Shown: positions 1 to 8,432, counted from the stretch's first letter. The stretch: DNA of 64,000 bases from Saccharothrix ecbatanensis (GCF_014205015.1 NZ_JACHMO010000001.1:6572001-6636000); one strand, 5' to 3'. Notes: generated by a model from the letters alone, not told the origin. Made by a program: numbers and translations.

Positions 1-446
1 CACTCCTCGTCCTCCGGTTCCTCGTCGGGGTCCGCCTCCCCGCGCACGAAGGCTTCTACGTGGTACTCGCCGGGGCCGGGCAGGACGAGGGTCCTCTCCC
101 CCAACGCGGCCGTCACCGACCAGAGCCGCAGCTCCGTCCCCTTGGTGGTGAACACCGCTTCGGCGGACTCCCGCCACCGGGTTTCCGGAGGTTCGGGGCG
201 GACGGCCCACAGCTCCAGCCGGACGGGCGGGTTGTGGTCGCTGCCGGCGCTGCGGAACAGCACCCCGCCCGGTCCGCCGACGATCAGCCAGTCGTCGTCT
301 TGAAGGGGCCGCAGCGACAACGCGGAGTCCATGCGCTCCATGTCCTGGAGGCAGAACCGGGAGTACTCCACGTCCACGGTGTCGTCGAACACCGTCACGG
401 GTCGCAATACGCCTCCGGGCTGTTCCGTTCCGCACTCGCCGGTCAT
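1..446 (-). CDS. hypothetical protein, 3' end cut by the window edge
   Basis: The frame is open from the ATG at 446 down to base 1, about 148 codons, so the C-terminus lies outside the window. The product starts MTGECGTEQPGG, carries VFDDTVDVEYSRFCLQD near residue 20 and LRLWSVTAALGERTLVLPG near residue 105, and turns very acidic at the cut end (DPDEEPEDEE). I see no signal peptide, membrane segment or catalytic motif. The strand matches the rmlD/rmlB pair just upstream, and the gap to rmlD is only 32 bp, so it could be co-transcribed with them. I do not recognise the family and assign no function. Confidence 0.6.
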   Translation of the reverse strand, partial: MTGECGTEQPGGVLRPVTVFDDTVDVEYSRFCLQDMERMDSALSLRPLQDDDWLIVGGPGGVLFRSAGSDHNPPVRLELWAVRPEPPETRWRESAEAVFTTKGTELRLWSVTAALGERTLVLPGPGEYHVEAFVRGEADPDEEPEDEE

Positions 447-478
447 GGCATCCGGCCGTCGGTGGCCACACCGCCTGT

Positions 479-1372
479 TCAGGGAACGGCGTGCGCCGCC
501 ACCGCGGCTGTCAACGCCTCACGCCAGTGACGCAAGGGCGGTAGGCCGGCGTCCGCCCACGCCTTGCCGGACAGCACCGAGTACGCCGGGCGCGGAGCGG
601 GGCGGGGGAAGTCGGCGGTGGTGCAGGGCTTCACCCGGTCCGGGTCCAACGCCAGTTCGGCGAAGATCGCCCGCGCGAAGCCGCACCACGTGGTCTCGCC
701 GGCGCCGGTTGCATGCAGTATCCGTGACGGCGTGCCGCCCGACGACACCAAACCGGCCAGTGACACCAGGCCGTGTGCGAGGTCCAGGGACCACGTCGGT
801 GAGCCCAGTTGATCGTCTACAACAGACAGTGTGTCGTTCGTGGCTGCCAAGCGGGCCATGGTCTTCACGAAGTTGGCACCGTGCTCGCCGTAGACCCACG
901 ACGTCCGCACCACCCACGAACGGTCCCAAGTGGACAGCACGCGTTCCTCGCCAGCCAGCTTGGTGCGCCCGTACGCCGACCGCGGCCCGGTGGGGTCCGA
1001 CGGCTCGTACGGCCGCGTCCCGTCACCCGGGAACACGTAATCCGTCGACACGTGCAGCAGCGGCACATCGTGCTCACGGCAGTTCGCCGCCAAGTACCCC
1101 GGCCCCGCCGCGTTCACCGCGAACGCCCGGTCGAAGTCGGTCTCCGCCGCGTCCACCGCCGTGTAAGCCGCCGCGTTCACCACCACCGGCCGCAACCCCG
1201 CGTCACGAGCCGTCGTGGCGAACACGGCCACCGCGTCCGCCACCGCCGACGGGTCGGTCACGTCCAGCTCGGCCGACGACGGCGCGTGCACCAACCCGTC
1301 ACCGGGCGTGGCAGCCACCATGTCCCGCCCGAGCTGCCCCCGACCGCCGGGCACCAGGAGTGCGAGCGCCAT
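479..1372 (-). CDS. rmlD: dTDP-4-dehydrorhamnose reductase
   Basis: Cytoplasmic NAD(P)H-dependent reductase for the last step of dTDP-L-rhamnose synthesis. Read from the ATG at 1372 it has 297 residues, normal for RmlD. Visible are an N-terminal nucleotide-binding loop (GGRGQLGRDM), NAAAYTAVDAAE, the STDYVF segment, and the short-chain dehydrogenase Tyr/Lys pair in SAYGRTKLAGE, followed by RTSWVYGEHGANF. A longer in-frame extension to 1432 overlaps rmlB by 60 bp and lacks family sequence, so I rejected it. The ATG shares one base with the rmlB stop (TGATG), which implies translational coupling. Rhamnose is part of the actinobacterial arabinogalactan linker, and LCP-type ligase genes lie just beyond rmlB. 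Confidence 0.95.
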   Translation of the reverse strand: MALALLVPGGRGQLGRDMVAATPGDGLVHAPSSAELDVTDPSAVADAVAVFATTARDAGLRPVVVNAAAYTAVDAAETDFDRAFAVNAAGPGYLAANCREHDVPLLHVSTDYVFPGDGTRPYEPSDPTGPRSAYGRTKLAGEERVLSTWDRSWVVRTSWVYGEHGANFVKTMARLAATNDTLSVVDDQLGSPTWSLDLAHGLVSLAGLVSSGGTPSRILHATGAGETTWCGFARAIFAELALDPDRVKPCTTADFPRPAPRPAYSVLSGKAWADAGLPPLRHWREALTAAVAAHAVP

Positions 1373-2361
1373 CAACCGGCCAGCGCCGCGCGCTTCAGCG
1401 GCTCCCACCACGACCGGTTGTCCCGGTACCACTGCACGGTCGACGTCAGGCCCTCGGCGAAGTCGACGCGCGGCGCGTACCCGAGTTCGGTGCTGATCTT
1501 GGTGATGTCGACCGAGTACCGCCGGTCGTGACCCTTGCGGTCGGCCACCGGCTCCACGAACGAATCCCAGTCACGCCCGGTCGCGTCCAGCAGGCGCTCG
1601 GTCAGCTCCCGGTTGGTCAGCTCGGTGCCGCCGCCGATGTTGTAGATCTCGCCACCGCGACCGCCCTCCAGCACGAGCTGGATGCCCCGGCAGTGGTCGT
1701 CCACGTGCAGCCAGTCACGCACGTTCAGCCCGTCGCCGTACAGCGGGACCTTCTTGCCGTCGATCAGGTTCGTCACGAAGACGGGGATGACCTTCTCCGG
1801 GTACTGGTACGGACCGTAGTTGTTCGAGCACCGTGTGATGCACACCTGAAGTCCGTGGGTGCGGAAGAACGACCGGGCCAGCAGGTCCGACGACGCCTTG
1901 GACGCCGAGTACGGCGAGTTCGGCTCCAGGATGTGGTCCTCGGTCCACGAGCCTTCCTCGATCGTGCCGTACACCTCGTCGGTGGACACGTGCACGAACT
2001 TCGCCACCCCGGCCTCCAGCGCGCCCTGGAGCAGCACCTGGGTGCCCAGCACGTTGGTCAGCACGAAGTCGGCCGAACCGGCGATCGAACGGTCCACATG
2101 CGACTCGGCGGCGAAGTGCACCACCACGTCCGTTCGGCTCATCAGGTCGGCCACGAGCTCGCGGTCGCAGATGTCGCCGCGGACGAACGTCAGCCGCGGG
2201 TCGTCCGCGACCGGCGCGAGGTTGGCCTCGTTGCCCGCGTAGGTGAGCTTGTCCAGCACCACCACCTCGGCGTCGGCGTAGGCCGGGTACGAGCCGCCCA
2301 CCAACTCCCGCACGTAATGCGAGCCGATGAACCCGGCCCCACCCGTTACCAGTACGCGCAT
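1372..2361 (-). CDS. rmlB: dTDP-glucose 4,6-dehydratase
   Basis: Converts dTDP-glucose to dTDP-4-keto-6-deoxyglucose, the second step of dTDP-rhamnose synthesis. The 329-residue protein begins with the Rossmann motif MRVLVTGGAGFIGSHYV. It has DKLTYAGN, HFAAESHVDRSI, the active-site STDEVYG (Asp-Glu) and the catalytic YSASK, then NNYGPYQYPEK and RDWLHVDDHCRGI, all typical of RmlB. I chose the ATG at 2361 because AGGAGGG lies about 7 nt upstream and because the Rossmann fold starts at residue 1; an in-frame extension adds 11 residues without support. It is first in a two- or three-gene operon with rmlD and is divergent from the LCP gene at 2498. Confidence 0.97.
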   Translation of the reverse strand: MRVLVTGGAGFIGSHYVRELVGGSYPAYADAEVVVLDKLTYAGNEANLAPVADDPRLTFVRGDICDRELVADLMSRTDVVVHFAAESHVDRSIAGSADFVLTNVLGTQVLLQGALEAGVAKFVHVSTDEVYGTIEEGSWTEDHILEPNSPYSASKASSDLLARSFFRTHGLQVCITRCSNNYGPYQYPEKVIPVFVTNLIDGKKVPLYGDGLNVRDWLHVDDHCRGIQLVLEGGRGGEIYNIGGGTELTNRELTERLLDATGRDWDSFVEPVADRKGHDRRYSVDITKISTELGYAPRVDFAEGLTSTVQWYRDNRSWWEPLKRAALAG

Positions 2362-2497
2362 GCTCAGTGCCCTCCTACAAGCGGTCCCACCCACCGAAGT
2401 CTGTCACGGGCTTTAACCGTGCAACCCACCCGGTTGTTACAGCGTCTCCCGTATAAGAGGAGTGGCAGGAAGCCTGAGTGCACGGGGGAGGCAGGCA

Positions 2498-4027
2498 GTG
2501 GACCGGAGTCCGCCCGGAACAGCCGGTAGATCGGCTGCTCTTCGTGTTCTCGCGCTCACTGGCCGTTCACTGGTGGCACTGGTTTCAGCGGCTGTGCTCA
2601 TCGTCACGTGGTACGGCTGGTACTACCTGAGCGACATCGACGACGACATCACCACGACGGACGTCTTCCAGTCCTCGGTCGCCGAGCAGAGCGAGGGCAA
2701 GGTCCGCAAGCCGCTCGACGGCGCGATCGACATGCTGCTGGTCGGCGTCGACAGCCGCACGGACGCGCAGGGCAACCCCCTGTCGGACGAGGTGCTGGCG
2801 CTGCTCAACGGCGGTGTGGCGGACGGCACGCTGAACACCGACACGATGATCCTGGTGCACATACCGCAGGACGGCACCCGCGCGGTGGCCATCTCGTTCC
2901 CGCGTGACGCGTACGTGGAGATCGCGGACGGGTTCGGCAAGCACAAGCTGAACTCGGCGATGGCGAGGCAGAAGAACGATACGGCGCAACGGTTGCGCAA
3001 CGAGGGCGTGACGGACGAGGCCCGCATCGAACTGGAGTCGACGCTGGCCGGGCGCCGGACGTTGATCAAGACGATCGAGCAGCTGACCGGCGGGTCCGTC
3101 ACCGTGGACCAGTACGCCGAAGTCAATCTGGCGAGCTTCTACGAGGTCACGAAGGCCATCGGCGGCGTCGAGGTGTGCCTGAACGAGGAGACCCGCGACC
3201 GTGACTCGGGCGCGAACTTCCAGGCGGGGCGGCAGACCATCGAGGGCGCGCAGGCGCTGTCGTTCGTGCGGCAGCGCGGCGGGCTGCCCGGCGGCGACCT
3301 GGACCGGATCGTGCGGCAGCAGGTGTTCATCGGCGCGCTCGCCCGCAAGGTGCTGTCCACCGGCACGCTGACCGACTTCGGGAAGCTGGACCAGCTGCTG
3401 ACCGCGGTGAAGAAGTCCGTGGTGATCAACGCGGGGTGGAACCTCGCCGAGTTCGCCGAGCAGATGCAGGGGCTCGTGTCGGGCAACATCCAGTTCCGCA
3501 CGATTCCGGTCGGCGACCCGATGGACACCTGGAGCGACGGCAACGTGCTGCCGGTCGACCCGGCGGCGGTGCGGCAGTTCATCAAGAACCTGGCGACGGA
3601 CAGCGGCACGTCGTCCTCCAAGTCGCCCACCACTACGCCGGCCGGACCGCCGCCGTCGGCGATCACCGTGCACGTCTACAACGCGGCAGGGGTCAACCGA
3701 TTGGCTGCGAGCGTGTTGGACATGTTGGCGCAGAACGGGTTCCACCGTGGCGTGGCGGACAGCGGCGCGTACGCGGAGACGACGTCCGTGCGGCACGCGC
3801 CGGGTGAGCTTTCGAGTGCCGACAGGGTGATATCCGCGTTGGGCGGTAACGCCGCGGCAGTCGAGGACGACTCTGTGCCAAGGGGGCAGGTTCTGGTGTA
3901 CGTCGGTGCGGACTACGCGCCGCCGGACCAGTCGGACACGGCGTCGGTCGAGGGCACCACGACGATTGCCCCCACGACCGGCTTGACCCCGCCGATCACC
4001 GCCGACGGTGTGGTCTGCGTCAACTGA
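2498..4027 (+). CDS. LytR-CpsA-Psr family protein with C-terminal LytR_C domain
   Basis: Membrane-anchored LCP enzyme of about 509 residues. Family members transfer lipid-linked glycan polymers onto peptidoglycan outside the membrane. One transmembrane helix (LVALVSAAVLIVTWYGWYYL) follows a short cytoplasmic tail. The LCP core runs from about residue 75 to 350: MLLVGVDSRTD, LNTDTMILVHI, ISFPRDAYVEI, GGVEVCLNE and LSFVRQRGGLPGGDLDRI, which hold the conserved Asp and Arg residues that bind pyrophosphate. A Pro/Thr linker precedes a LytR_C domain (TVHVYNAAGVNRLAASVLDML). The GTG at 2498 has GGAGG 6 nt upstream; another GTG at 2462 has its purine tract too close. It sits beside the rhamnose genes and a second LCP gene, like the Rv3267 neighbourhood of M. 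tuberculosis. Confidence 0.9.
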   Translation: MDRSPPGTAGRSAALRVLALTGRSLVALVSAAVLIVTWYGWYYLSDIDDDITTTDVFQSSVAEQSEGKVRKPLDGAIDMLLVGVDSRTDAQGNPLSDEVLALLNGGVADGTLNTDTMILVHIPQDGTRAVAISFPRDAYVEIADGFGKHKLNSAMARQKNDTAQRLRNEGVTDEARIELESTLAGRRTLIKTIEQLTGGSVTVDQYAEVNLASFYEVTKAIGGVEVCLNEETRDRDSGANFQAGRQTIEGAQALSFVRQRGGLPGGDLDRIVRQQVFIGALARKVLSTGTLTDFGKLDQLLTAVKKSVVINAGWNLAEFAEQMQGLVSGNIQFRTIPVGDPMDTWSDGNVLPVDPAAVRQFIKNLATDSGTSSSKSPTTTPAGPPPSAITVHVYNAAGVNRLAASVLDMLAQNGFHRGVADSGAYAETTSVRHAPGELSSADRVISALGGNAAAVEDDSVPRGQVLVYVGADYAPPDQSDTASVEGTTTIAPTTGLTPPITADGVVCVN

Positions 4028-4107
4028 CCCCTTGGTCAAATCCGTACGTCCGACCGGCTGCGGCCGGTTAGCCTGATCGGACAGTCCCAGTCGTTGGAGG
4101 AACGTCG

Positions 4108-5277
4108 GTGAAGGCCGCGGTGATTGCCGGACGCACGCTTCTCGCGTTGCTGTCCGCGGTCGTGTTGCTGGCCGCCGGGTACGGCTGGTCGACGTTGCAG
4201 CGCGTTCAGGAGAGCGTGAACAAGACAGACGTGCTGACCGTGCTGTCGGACGTGCCGAACGCGCCGCCCGTGGCCGACGGTGCGACGGACATCCTGTTGG
4301 TGGGCAGCGACAGCCGCACCGACGCGCAGGGCAGGCCGCTGCCGGACGCCGTGCTGCGTCAGCTGCGGACCGAGGCGACGGACACGCTCAACACGGACAC
4401 GATCATCATCATGCGACTGCCGCACGACGGCAGCAAGGCGCGGGCCGTGTCCATCCCGCGGGACACGTACGTGCCGATCCCGGACATCGGTTCGGACAAG
4501 ATCAACTCGGCGTACGGGCTGACCAAGTTCTTCACCATGCAGCGGCTCCAGTCGGAAGGCGTTTCCGACGTGACCGAGCGGTCGAAGCGGGGCGACCAGG
4601 CCGGGCGGCGGGCGTTGGTGCAGGTGGTGCAGGAGTTGACCGGCGTGCGGGTCGACCACTACGCGGAGATCAACCTGTACGGGTTCTACCTGCTCACCGA
4701 GGTGATCGGGGGTGTGGAGGTGTGCCTGAAGCAGGCCACGTCCGACCCTGATTCGGGGGCGAACTTCCGTGCGGGGGTCCAGACGATCTCGGGCTCGGAC
4801 GCGCTGGCGTTCGTGCGGCAGCGGAAGGGCATTCCGAACGGCGACCTGGGGCGGATCACGCGGCAGCAGGTGTTCATGGCGGCGGCGGCGTCGAAGCTGA
4901 TGTCGGCGGGGACGTTCACCGACCCGGCGCGGTTGTCGGGGCTGCTGGACGCGGTGAGCAAGTCGATCGTGGTGGACGAGAAGCTGGACTTGACGACGTT
5001 CGCCGGGGAGGCGGGTGGGTTGGCCGGCGGGACCGTCGAGTTCGCGACCATCCCGGTGATCGACATCGGCGCGCGCAACGAACGCGGCCAGAGCGTGGTC
5101 ACGGTGGATCCGGCGGCGGTGAAGGCCTTCGTGGCGCAGCTGTTGGGCGAGAAGAACCCCACCCCGACCCCTCCCGCCTCTACCCCCACCACTCAGAAAC
5201 TGGCCGGCGACCGCTTGGTCTCCCTGGACGGCCGTCCCCGCGCCGCCGCCCTCCAGTCCCCACCCTGCATCGACTAA
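4108..5277 (+). CDS. LytR-CpsA-Psr family protein, short form
   Basis: Second LCP paralogue, 389 residues, 80 bp after the first and on the same strand. It starts at a GTG preceded by TTGGAGGA. An N-terminal helix (LLALLSAVVLLAAGYGW) anchors the extracellular LCP domain: ILLVGSDSRTD, LNTDTIIIM, VSIPRDTYVPIPD, GGVEVCLKQA and LAFVRQRKGIPNGDLGRI. Unlike its neighbour it has no LytR_C domain and ends in a short Pro/Thr tail. The two proteins align throughout the core, so this looks like a tandem duplication followed by gain or loss of the C-terminal domain. Probable role: attachment of a secondary cell-wall polymer such as arabinogalactan. The polymer itself cannot be told from sequence. Confidence 0.9.
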   Translation: MKAAVIAGRTLLALLSAVVLLAAGYGWSTLQRVQESVNKTDVLTVLSDVPNAPPVADGATDILLVGSDSRTDAQGRPLPDAVLRQLRTEATDTLNTDTIIIMRLPHDGSKARAVSIPRDTYVPIPDIGSDKINSAYGLTKFFTMQRLQSEGVSDVTERSKRGDQAGRRALVQVVQELTGVRVDHYAEINLYGFYLLTEVIGGVEVCLKQATSDPDSGANFRAGVQTISGSDALAFVRQRKGIPNGDLGRITRQQVFMAAAASKLMSAGTFTDPARLSGLLDAVSKSIVVDEKLDLTTFAGEAGGLAGGTVEFATIPVIDIGARNERGQSVVTVDPAAVKAFVAQLLGEKNPTPTPPASTPTTQKLAGDRLVSLDGRPRAAALQSPPCID

Positions 5278-5296
5278 CCCTCCCCCTCCACCCTCC

Positions 5297-5593
5297 GCGT
5301 GAGTCCTACGTTCAGAACGCGCGAGTCGTACCTTCAGGACCACCGTGTCCTACGTTCAGGACCCCCGAGTTCAACGCTCAGAACAAACGATCTTGTACTG
5401 AACGTTGAACTCGGGGGTTCCGAACGTAGGACTCACGGGTCCTGAACGTAGGACTCACGGGTCCTGGAGGTTCGACACGCGGGGCCTGGAGGTTCGACTC
5501 GCGGGGGTTGGGGGTTCGACTCGCGGGGCCTGGAGGTTCGACTCGCGGGGGTTGAGGGCTTGGCACGCGGGGGTTGGGGGTTCGACTCGCGCG
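5297..5593. repeat. 22-nt-period repeat array, locus A (inverted halves)
   Basis: This fills most of the 364-bp gap between the second LCP gene and the TIGR03089 gene. Four units start at 5301, 5323, 5345 and 5367, each 22 nt and close to GAGTCCTACGTTCAGGAC plus four bases. After a 16-nt spacer (5382-5397) the same family continues in inverted orientation as a part-unit at 5398, followed by eight full units starting at 5417, 5439, 5461, 5483, 5505, 5527, 5549 and 5571, with no change of period. Units next to the centre match the consensus best; distal ones drift to GGAGGTTCGACTCGCGG. No open reading frame of coding character lies here. The same family recurs at 34964, 41930 and 42922. Confidence 0.9.
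5362..5417. terminator. long stem-loop at the centre of repeat locus A
   Basis: The left arm at 5362-5381 and right arm at 5398-5417 are complementary at 19 of 20 positions around a 16-nt loop. Neighbouring units can extend the pairing imperfectly. It lies 85 bp beyond the stop of the upstream LCP gene, so it may end transcription in either direction. No T-tract follows, so a rho-independent role is only a possibility. Confidence 0.5.
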
Positions 5594-5641
5594 TGGGGTG
5601 GGGTGGCGAGTGGGTGGGGCGGGGCGTGGCAAGGTTGGCGC

Positions 5642-6337
5642 ATGACCGTCACGGATGCCCTGTTCGCGCCCCTGTTCGCGGCGAATCCCGGCCGGCCCTT
5701 GATCACGCACTACGACGACGCGGCCGGCACACGGGTGGAGCTGTCGCGGGCCACGATCCGGAACTGGGCGGCCAAGACGGCGAACTGGCTGCGCGACGAG
5801 CACGACGTGGAGCCGGGCGACCCGGTGGCCGTGCTGCTGCCCGCGCACTGGCAGACGGCCGGCGTGCTACTGGGCGCGTGGTGGTGCGGCGCGGCGGTGA
5901 CGGACGACCCCGCGGGCGCGAAGGTGGCGATCGTGGCGCCCGGTGGTGAGGCGCCCGGCGCCCTGGTGACGGCCGTGGCGTCGTTGCACCCGATGGGCCT
6001 GGGCAGCGGCGCGGCGGTGGACTACAACGACGACGTGCGCGTGTTCGGTGACGACTTCACGCCGTGGGAACCGGTTCCCGGCAACACCCACGCCCTCCTC
6101 GAGTCCACTGTGGACGAGGTGGTGGAGGAGGCGCACCAGCGGGCGGCGACGTTGGGCATCACCACGACTTCCCGCGTTCTGTCCACTGTGGAGTGGACGT
6201 TGCCGGACGGGCTGCTGAACGGTTTCCTCGCCGTGCTGGCGGGCGGCGGTTCGCTGGTGCAGTGCAGCAACGCCGCACCGGAGCTGCTGGCCGCACGCCG
6301 TGCCAGCGAGCAGACGACCCTGGACCTGGTCGGCTAG
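5642..6337 (+). CDS. TIGR03089 family protein (truncated AMP-binding-like fold)
   Basis: Actinobacterial protein of 231 residues matching the TIGR03089 family (M. tuberculosis Rv3268). It resembles the N-terminal part of acyl-CoA/AMP ligases: RPLITHYDDAAGTRVELS, IRNWAAKTANWLRDE, VAVLLPAHWQTAGVLLGAWWCGA. It is far shorter than a ligase and lacks the adenylation signature and C-terminal lid, so it is probably not an adenylating enzyme. I chose the ATG at 5642; the frame is open for another 79 codons upstream, but that part is translated repeat DNA of locus A. In mycobacteria this gene also follows an LCP gene, and that synteny is kept here. Function unknown. Confidence 0.85.
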   Translation: MTVTDALFAPLFAANPGRPLITHYDDAAGTRVELSRATIRNWAAKTANWLRDEHDVEPGDPVAVLLPAHWQTAGVLLGAWWCGAAVTDDPAGAKVAIVAPGGEAPGALVTAVASLHPMGLGSGAAVDYNDDVRVFGDDFTPWEPVPGNTHALLESTVDEVVEEAHQRAATLGITTTSRVLSTVEWTLPDGLLNGFLAVLAGGGSLVQCSNAAPELLAARRASEQTTLDLVG

Positions 6338-6356
6338 CCGATCCCTCGAACGGGTG

Positions 6357-6412
6357 TTGACAGGCGCCCGACGGAGGCGTAGAAAACCAATCAGTTAGAT
6401 AACCGATTGGTT
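6357..6412 (+). promoter_or_regulatory. promoter and operator of the arsR-type/AHSA1 operon
   Basis: TTGACA at 6357-6362 is followed after 17 nt by TAGAAA at 6380-6385, an unusually good -35/-10 pair for such GC-rich DNA. An 8-bp perfect inverted repeat, AACCAATC at 6385-6392 and GATTGGTT at 6405-6412, starts at the -10 and ends 8 nt before the ATG of the regulator. This placement fits autorepression by the ArsR-type protein. Confidence 0.7.
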
Positions 6413-6420
6413 AGGTAGGC

Positions 6421-6759
6421 ATGGCGGACGACCCCCTGAGCATCACCTTCGCGGCACTGGCCGACCCGACGCGTCGGGCGATCCTGGCCCGGCTGGCGGA
6501 AGGTGCGGCCACCGTGAAGGAGCTTTCCGAGCCGTTCGCGATGAGCGGCCCGGCGGTGTCCAAGCACCTGCGGGTGCTGGAACGGGCCGGTCTCATCACG
6601 CGTGGCCGTGATGCGCAGTGGCGGCCTTGCATGCTCGACGCGACGCCGTTGCGGGAGGTCACGCTGTGGGCCGACGGCTACCGGCGGTTCTGGGACGACA
6701 GCTACCGACGCCTGGACGCCTACCTGGAACGCATGAAGGAGCAGGAAAATGACCACTGA
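6421..6759 (+). CDS. ArsR-family transcriptional regulator
   Basis: Winged-helix regulator of 112 residues. LADPTRRAILARLAEG is the standard ArsR opening, and the recognition helix is in SGPAVSKHLRVLERAGLITRG. There is no Cys-rich metal site; the only cysteine is in WRPCMLD, so metal sensing is unlikely. The family often pairs with AHSA1/SRPBCC genes, and here the stop overlaps the next start by 11 bp. A strong promoter with an overlapping AACCAATC/GATTGGTT palindrome lies directly upstream, so autorepression of both genes is likely. Confidence 0.92.
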   Translation: MADDPLSITFAALADPTRRAILARLAEGAATVKELSEPFAMSGPAVSKHLRVLERAGLITRGRDAQWRPCMLDATPLREVTLWADGYRRFWDDSYRRLDAYLERMKEQENDH

Positions 6760-7225
6760 CACCTCGTTGTGGACCACGCCGTCCGACGTGGAGGTCGCCG
6801 TCACCAGGACGTTCGACGCGCCACAGGAACTCGTGTTCGACGCGTTCACCAAGCCCGAGCACGTCGTGCACTGGATGCTCGGCCCCGAGGGCTGGACCAT
6901 GCCGGTGTGCGAGATCGACCTGCGGCCGGGCGGGCGGTGGCACATGGTGTGGCGGCGGGCCGACGGCACCGAGATGGCCATGACCGGCGAGTACCAGGAG
7001 GTCACGCCCCACTCGCGGACGGTGCAGACCGAGTCGTGGGGTCCGGAGTGGCCGTCCACGGTGAACACGACGGAGTTCATCGCCGAGGGTGACCGGACCA
7101 CGGTCGTGCAGACGATGAGGTTCCCGTCGCAGGAGGCGCGGGACAAGGCCACCGAGACGGGCATGAAGGACGGCGCCGACATCAGCTACGACCGGCTCGC
7201 GACGTACCTGGCTTCACTGGCCTGA
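6749..7225 (+). CDS. SRPBCC / AHSA1-domain protein
   Basis: A 158-residue START-like (AHSA1, 'activator of Hsp90 ATPase homologue') domain protein. It opens with VAVTRTFDAPQELVFDAFTKPEHVVHWM, continues with the LRPGGRWHMVWR and GEYQEVTPHSRTVQT strands, and ends with a long C-terminal helix. The fold makes a hydrophobic cavity for a small ligand, but neither ligand nor enzymatic role can be read here. It overlaps the ArsR-type regulator gene by 11 bp and is presumably co-translated with it. Confidence 0.9.
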   Translation: MTTDTSLWTTPSDVEVAVTRTFDAPQELVFDAFTKPEHVVHWMLGPEGWTMPVCEIDLRPGGRWHMVWRRADGTEMAMTGEYQEVTPHSRTVQTESWGPEWPSTVNTTEFIAEGDRTTVVQTMRFPSQEARDKATETGMKDGADISYDRLATYLASLA

Positions 7226-7327
7226 CCTGCGTCCGTTCGGTGGCAACGTGCCCCGATCGGGTTTGGCGGTCACGTTCAGTGGTTAATGATCGGATTGACC
7301 CACGTGTCGTGATCGTCGAGCAGATCG

Positions 7328-8413
7328 GTGGACATGCTGAGTTCGTACCTGGAGTCCGTTCGAACGGGCTTCGCGGCGTTCGTGGGCGTGGGTGCGCTGG
7401 TCCTGCTGCCGGTGATCGCCCTGCACTACTACCGGTTCGGTCGGGTGGAGCCCCGTCGAGCCGTGGTGTTGTACGGGCTGTTGGCGTACGGCCTGGTGGC
7501 GTTGGCGTTGATCTTCCTGCCGTTCCCGACGGCTTCGCGGGTGTGCTCCGGTGAGGACATGCTGTCCACCACGCCGTTCCAGTGGGTTACCGACATGCGC
7601 CACAACATGGCGGCCTACGGGCGTTCCGGTCCGGGGGCGGTGGTCACGTCGACCGCGTTCATCCAGCAGGCGTTCAACGTGGCGCTGTTCGTGCCCCTGG
7701 GTGTGGTGTTGCGGAAGTCGTACGGTCGCGGGGCGTTCGCGGTGATCGTGATCGGCCTGGGTGTCTCGCTGGCGGTCGAGGTCGTGCAGTACTCGGGGAA
7801 CCTGGGCGCGTACCCGTGCCCGTACCGCATCGCGGACGTGGACGACCTGATCTCCAACACGACGGGTTCCCTGCTGGGGTGGATGATCGCCCCGGTGGCG
7901 ATGGTGATCCCCGCGGTGCCGCACCGTGACGCCTCGACCGCCCCGCCGGGCACCGTAACCGTGCCCCGCAGGCTCTTGGGCGGGGTGGTGGACTTCCTGC
8001 TGCTCGTGGTGGTCGCCCACCTGATCTTCCAGGACAACCGCTGGTGGGTGGTGGTCCTGACGGTGGCGATCCGCATCGTGCTGCCGTCCGTGACGGGCGG
8101 CCGGACACCGGGCGGCTGGTTGCTGCGGTATCAGGTGCGACGAGTGGACGGCACCCGTGCCAATCCGTGGCGGATCGCGTTACGGGAGCTGCTCGGCGTC
8201 ACGGGTTTGATCACCTACGTGGTCTTGGCGCCGGCCGGTTGGTGGTTCGCCGTGGACGTGTCCGTCCTGGCACTGATCGTCCTGGGAGCCTTCGTCGCCC
8301 CGGTCTTCCGCCGAGACCAGCGGAACTGGCCGGACCTGGCCGCCGACACCCGCGCCGTCGAGACCGCCAGGCACTCCACCGACCCACGCCACCCGGCTCC
8401 GACGGCACGCTGA
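7328..8413 (+). CDS. VanZ-family membrane protein with C-terminal RDD domain
   Basis: Polytopic membrane protein of 361 residues. The first half is VanZ-like: helices near residues 16-35, 48-65, 115-130 and 138-155, with the conserved VALFVPLGVVLR and SLAVEVVQY motifs and DVDDLISNTTGSLLGW. The second half, from VPRRLLGGVVDFLLLVVVAHL, is an RDD domain with TPGGWLLRYQVRRVDG. The fusion is common in actinobacteria; VanZ homologues are linked to glycopeptide tolerance, but the molecular function is not known. GTG 7328 and ATG 7334 are both possible starts. The gene stands alone and converges on the next minus-strand gene with a 19-bp gap. Confidence 0.82.
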   Translation: MDMLSSYLESVRTGFAAFVGVGALVLLPVIALHYYRFGRVEPRRAVVLYGLLAYGLVALALIFLPFPTASRVCSGEDMLSTTPFQWVTDMRHNMAAYGRSGPGAVVTSTAFIQQAFNVALFVPLGVVLRKSYGRGAFAVIVIGLGVSLAVEVVQYSGNLGAYPCPYRIADVDDLISNTTGSLLGWMIAPVAMVIPAVPHRDASTAPPGTVTVPRRLLGGVVDFLLLVVVAHLIFQDNRWWVVVLTVAIRIVLPSVTGGRTPGGWLLRYQVRRVDGTRANPWRIALRELLGVTGLITYVVLAPAGWWFAVDVSVLALIVLGAFVAPVFRRDQRNWPDLAADTRAVETARHSTDPRHPAPTAR

Positions 8414-8432
8414 CCTCGGGATTCGGCGTTCG

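Noticed and set aside
331..2529. 732-codon plus-strand open frame
   Set aside because: Antisense to rmlD and rmlB, with Arg/Pro/His-rich composition typical of shadow frames.
5461..5592. tRNA-like T-arm sequence GGTTCGACTC repeated several times
   Set aside because: It recurs every 22 or 44 nt as part of the repeat unit; no acceptor, D or anticodon stems can be folded around it.
5297..5593. Possible CRISPR array
   Set aside because: Units are contiguous at 22 nt with no spacers, they invert in the middle, and no cas genes are near.
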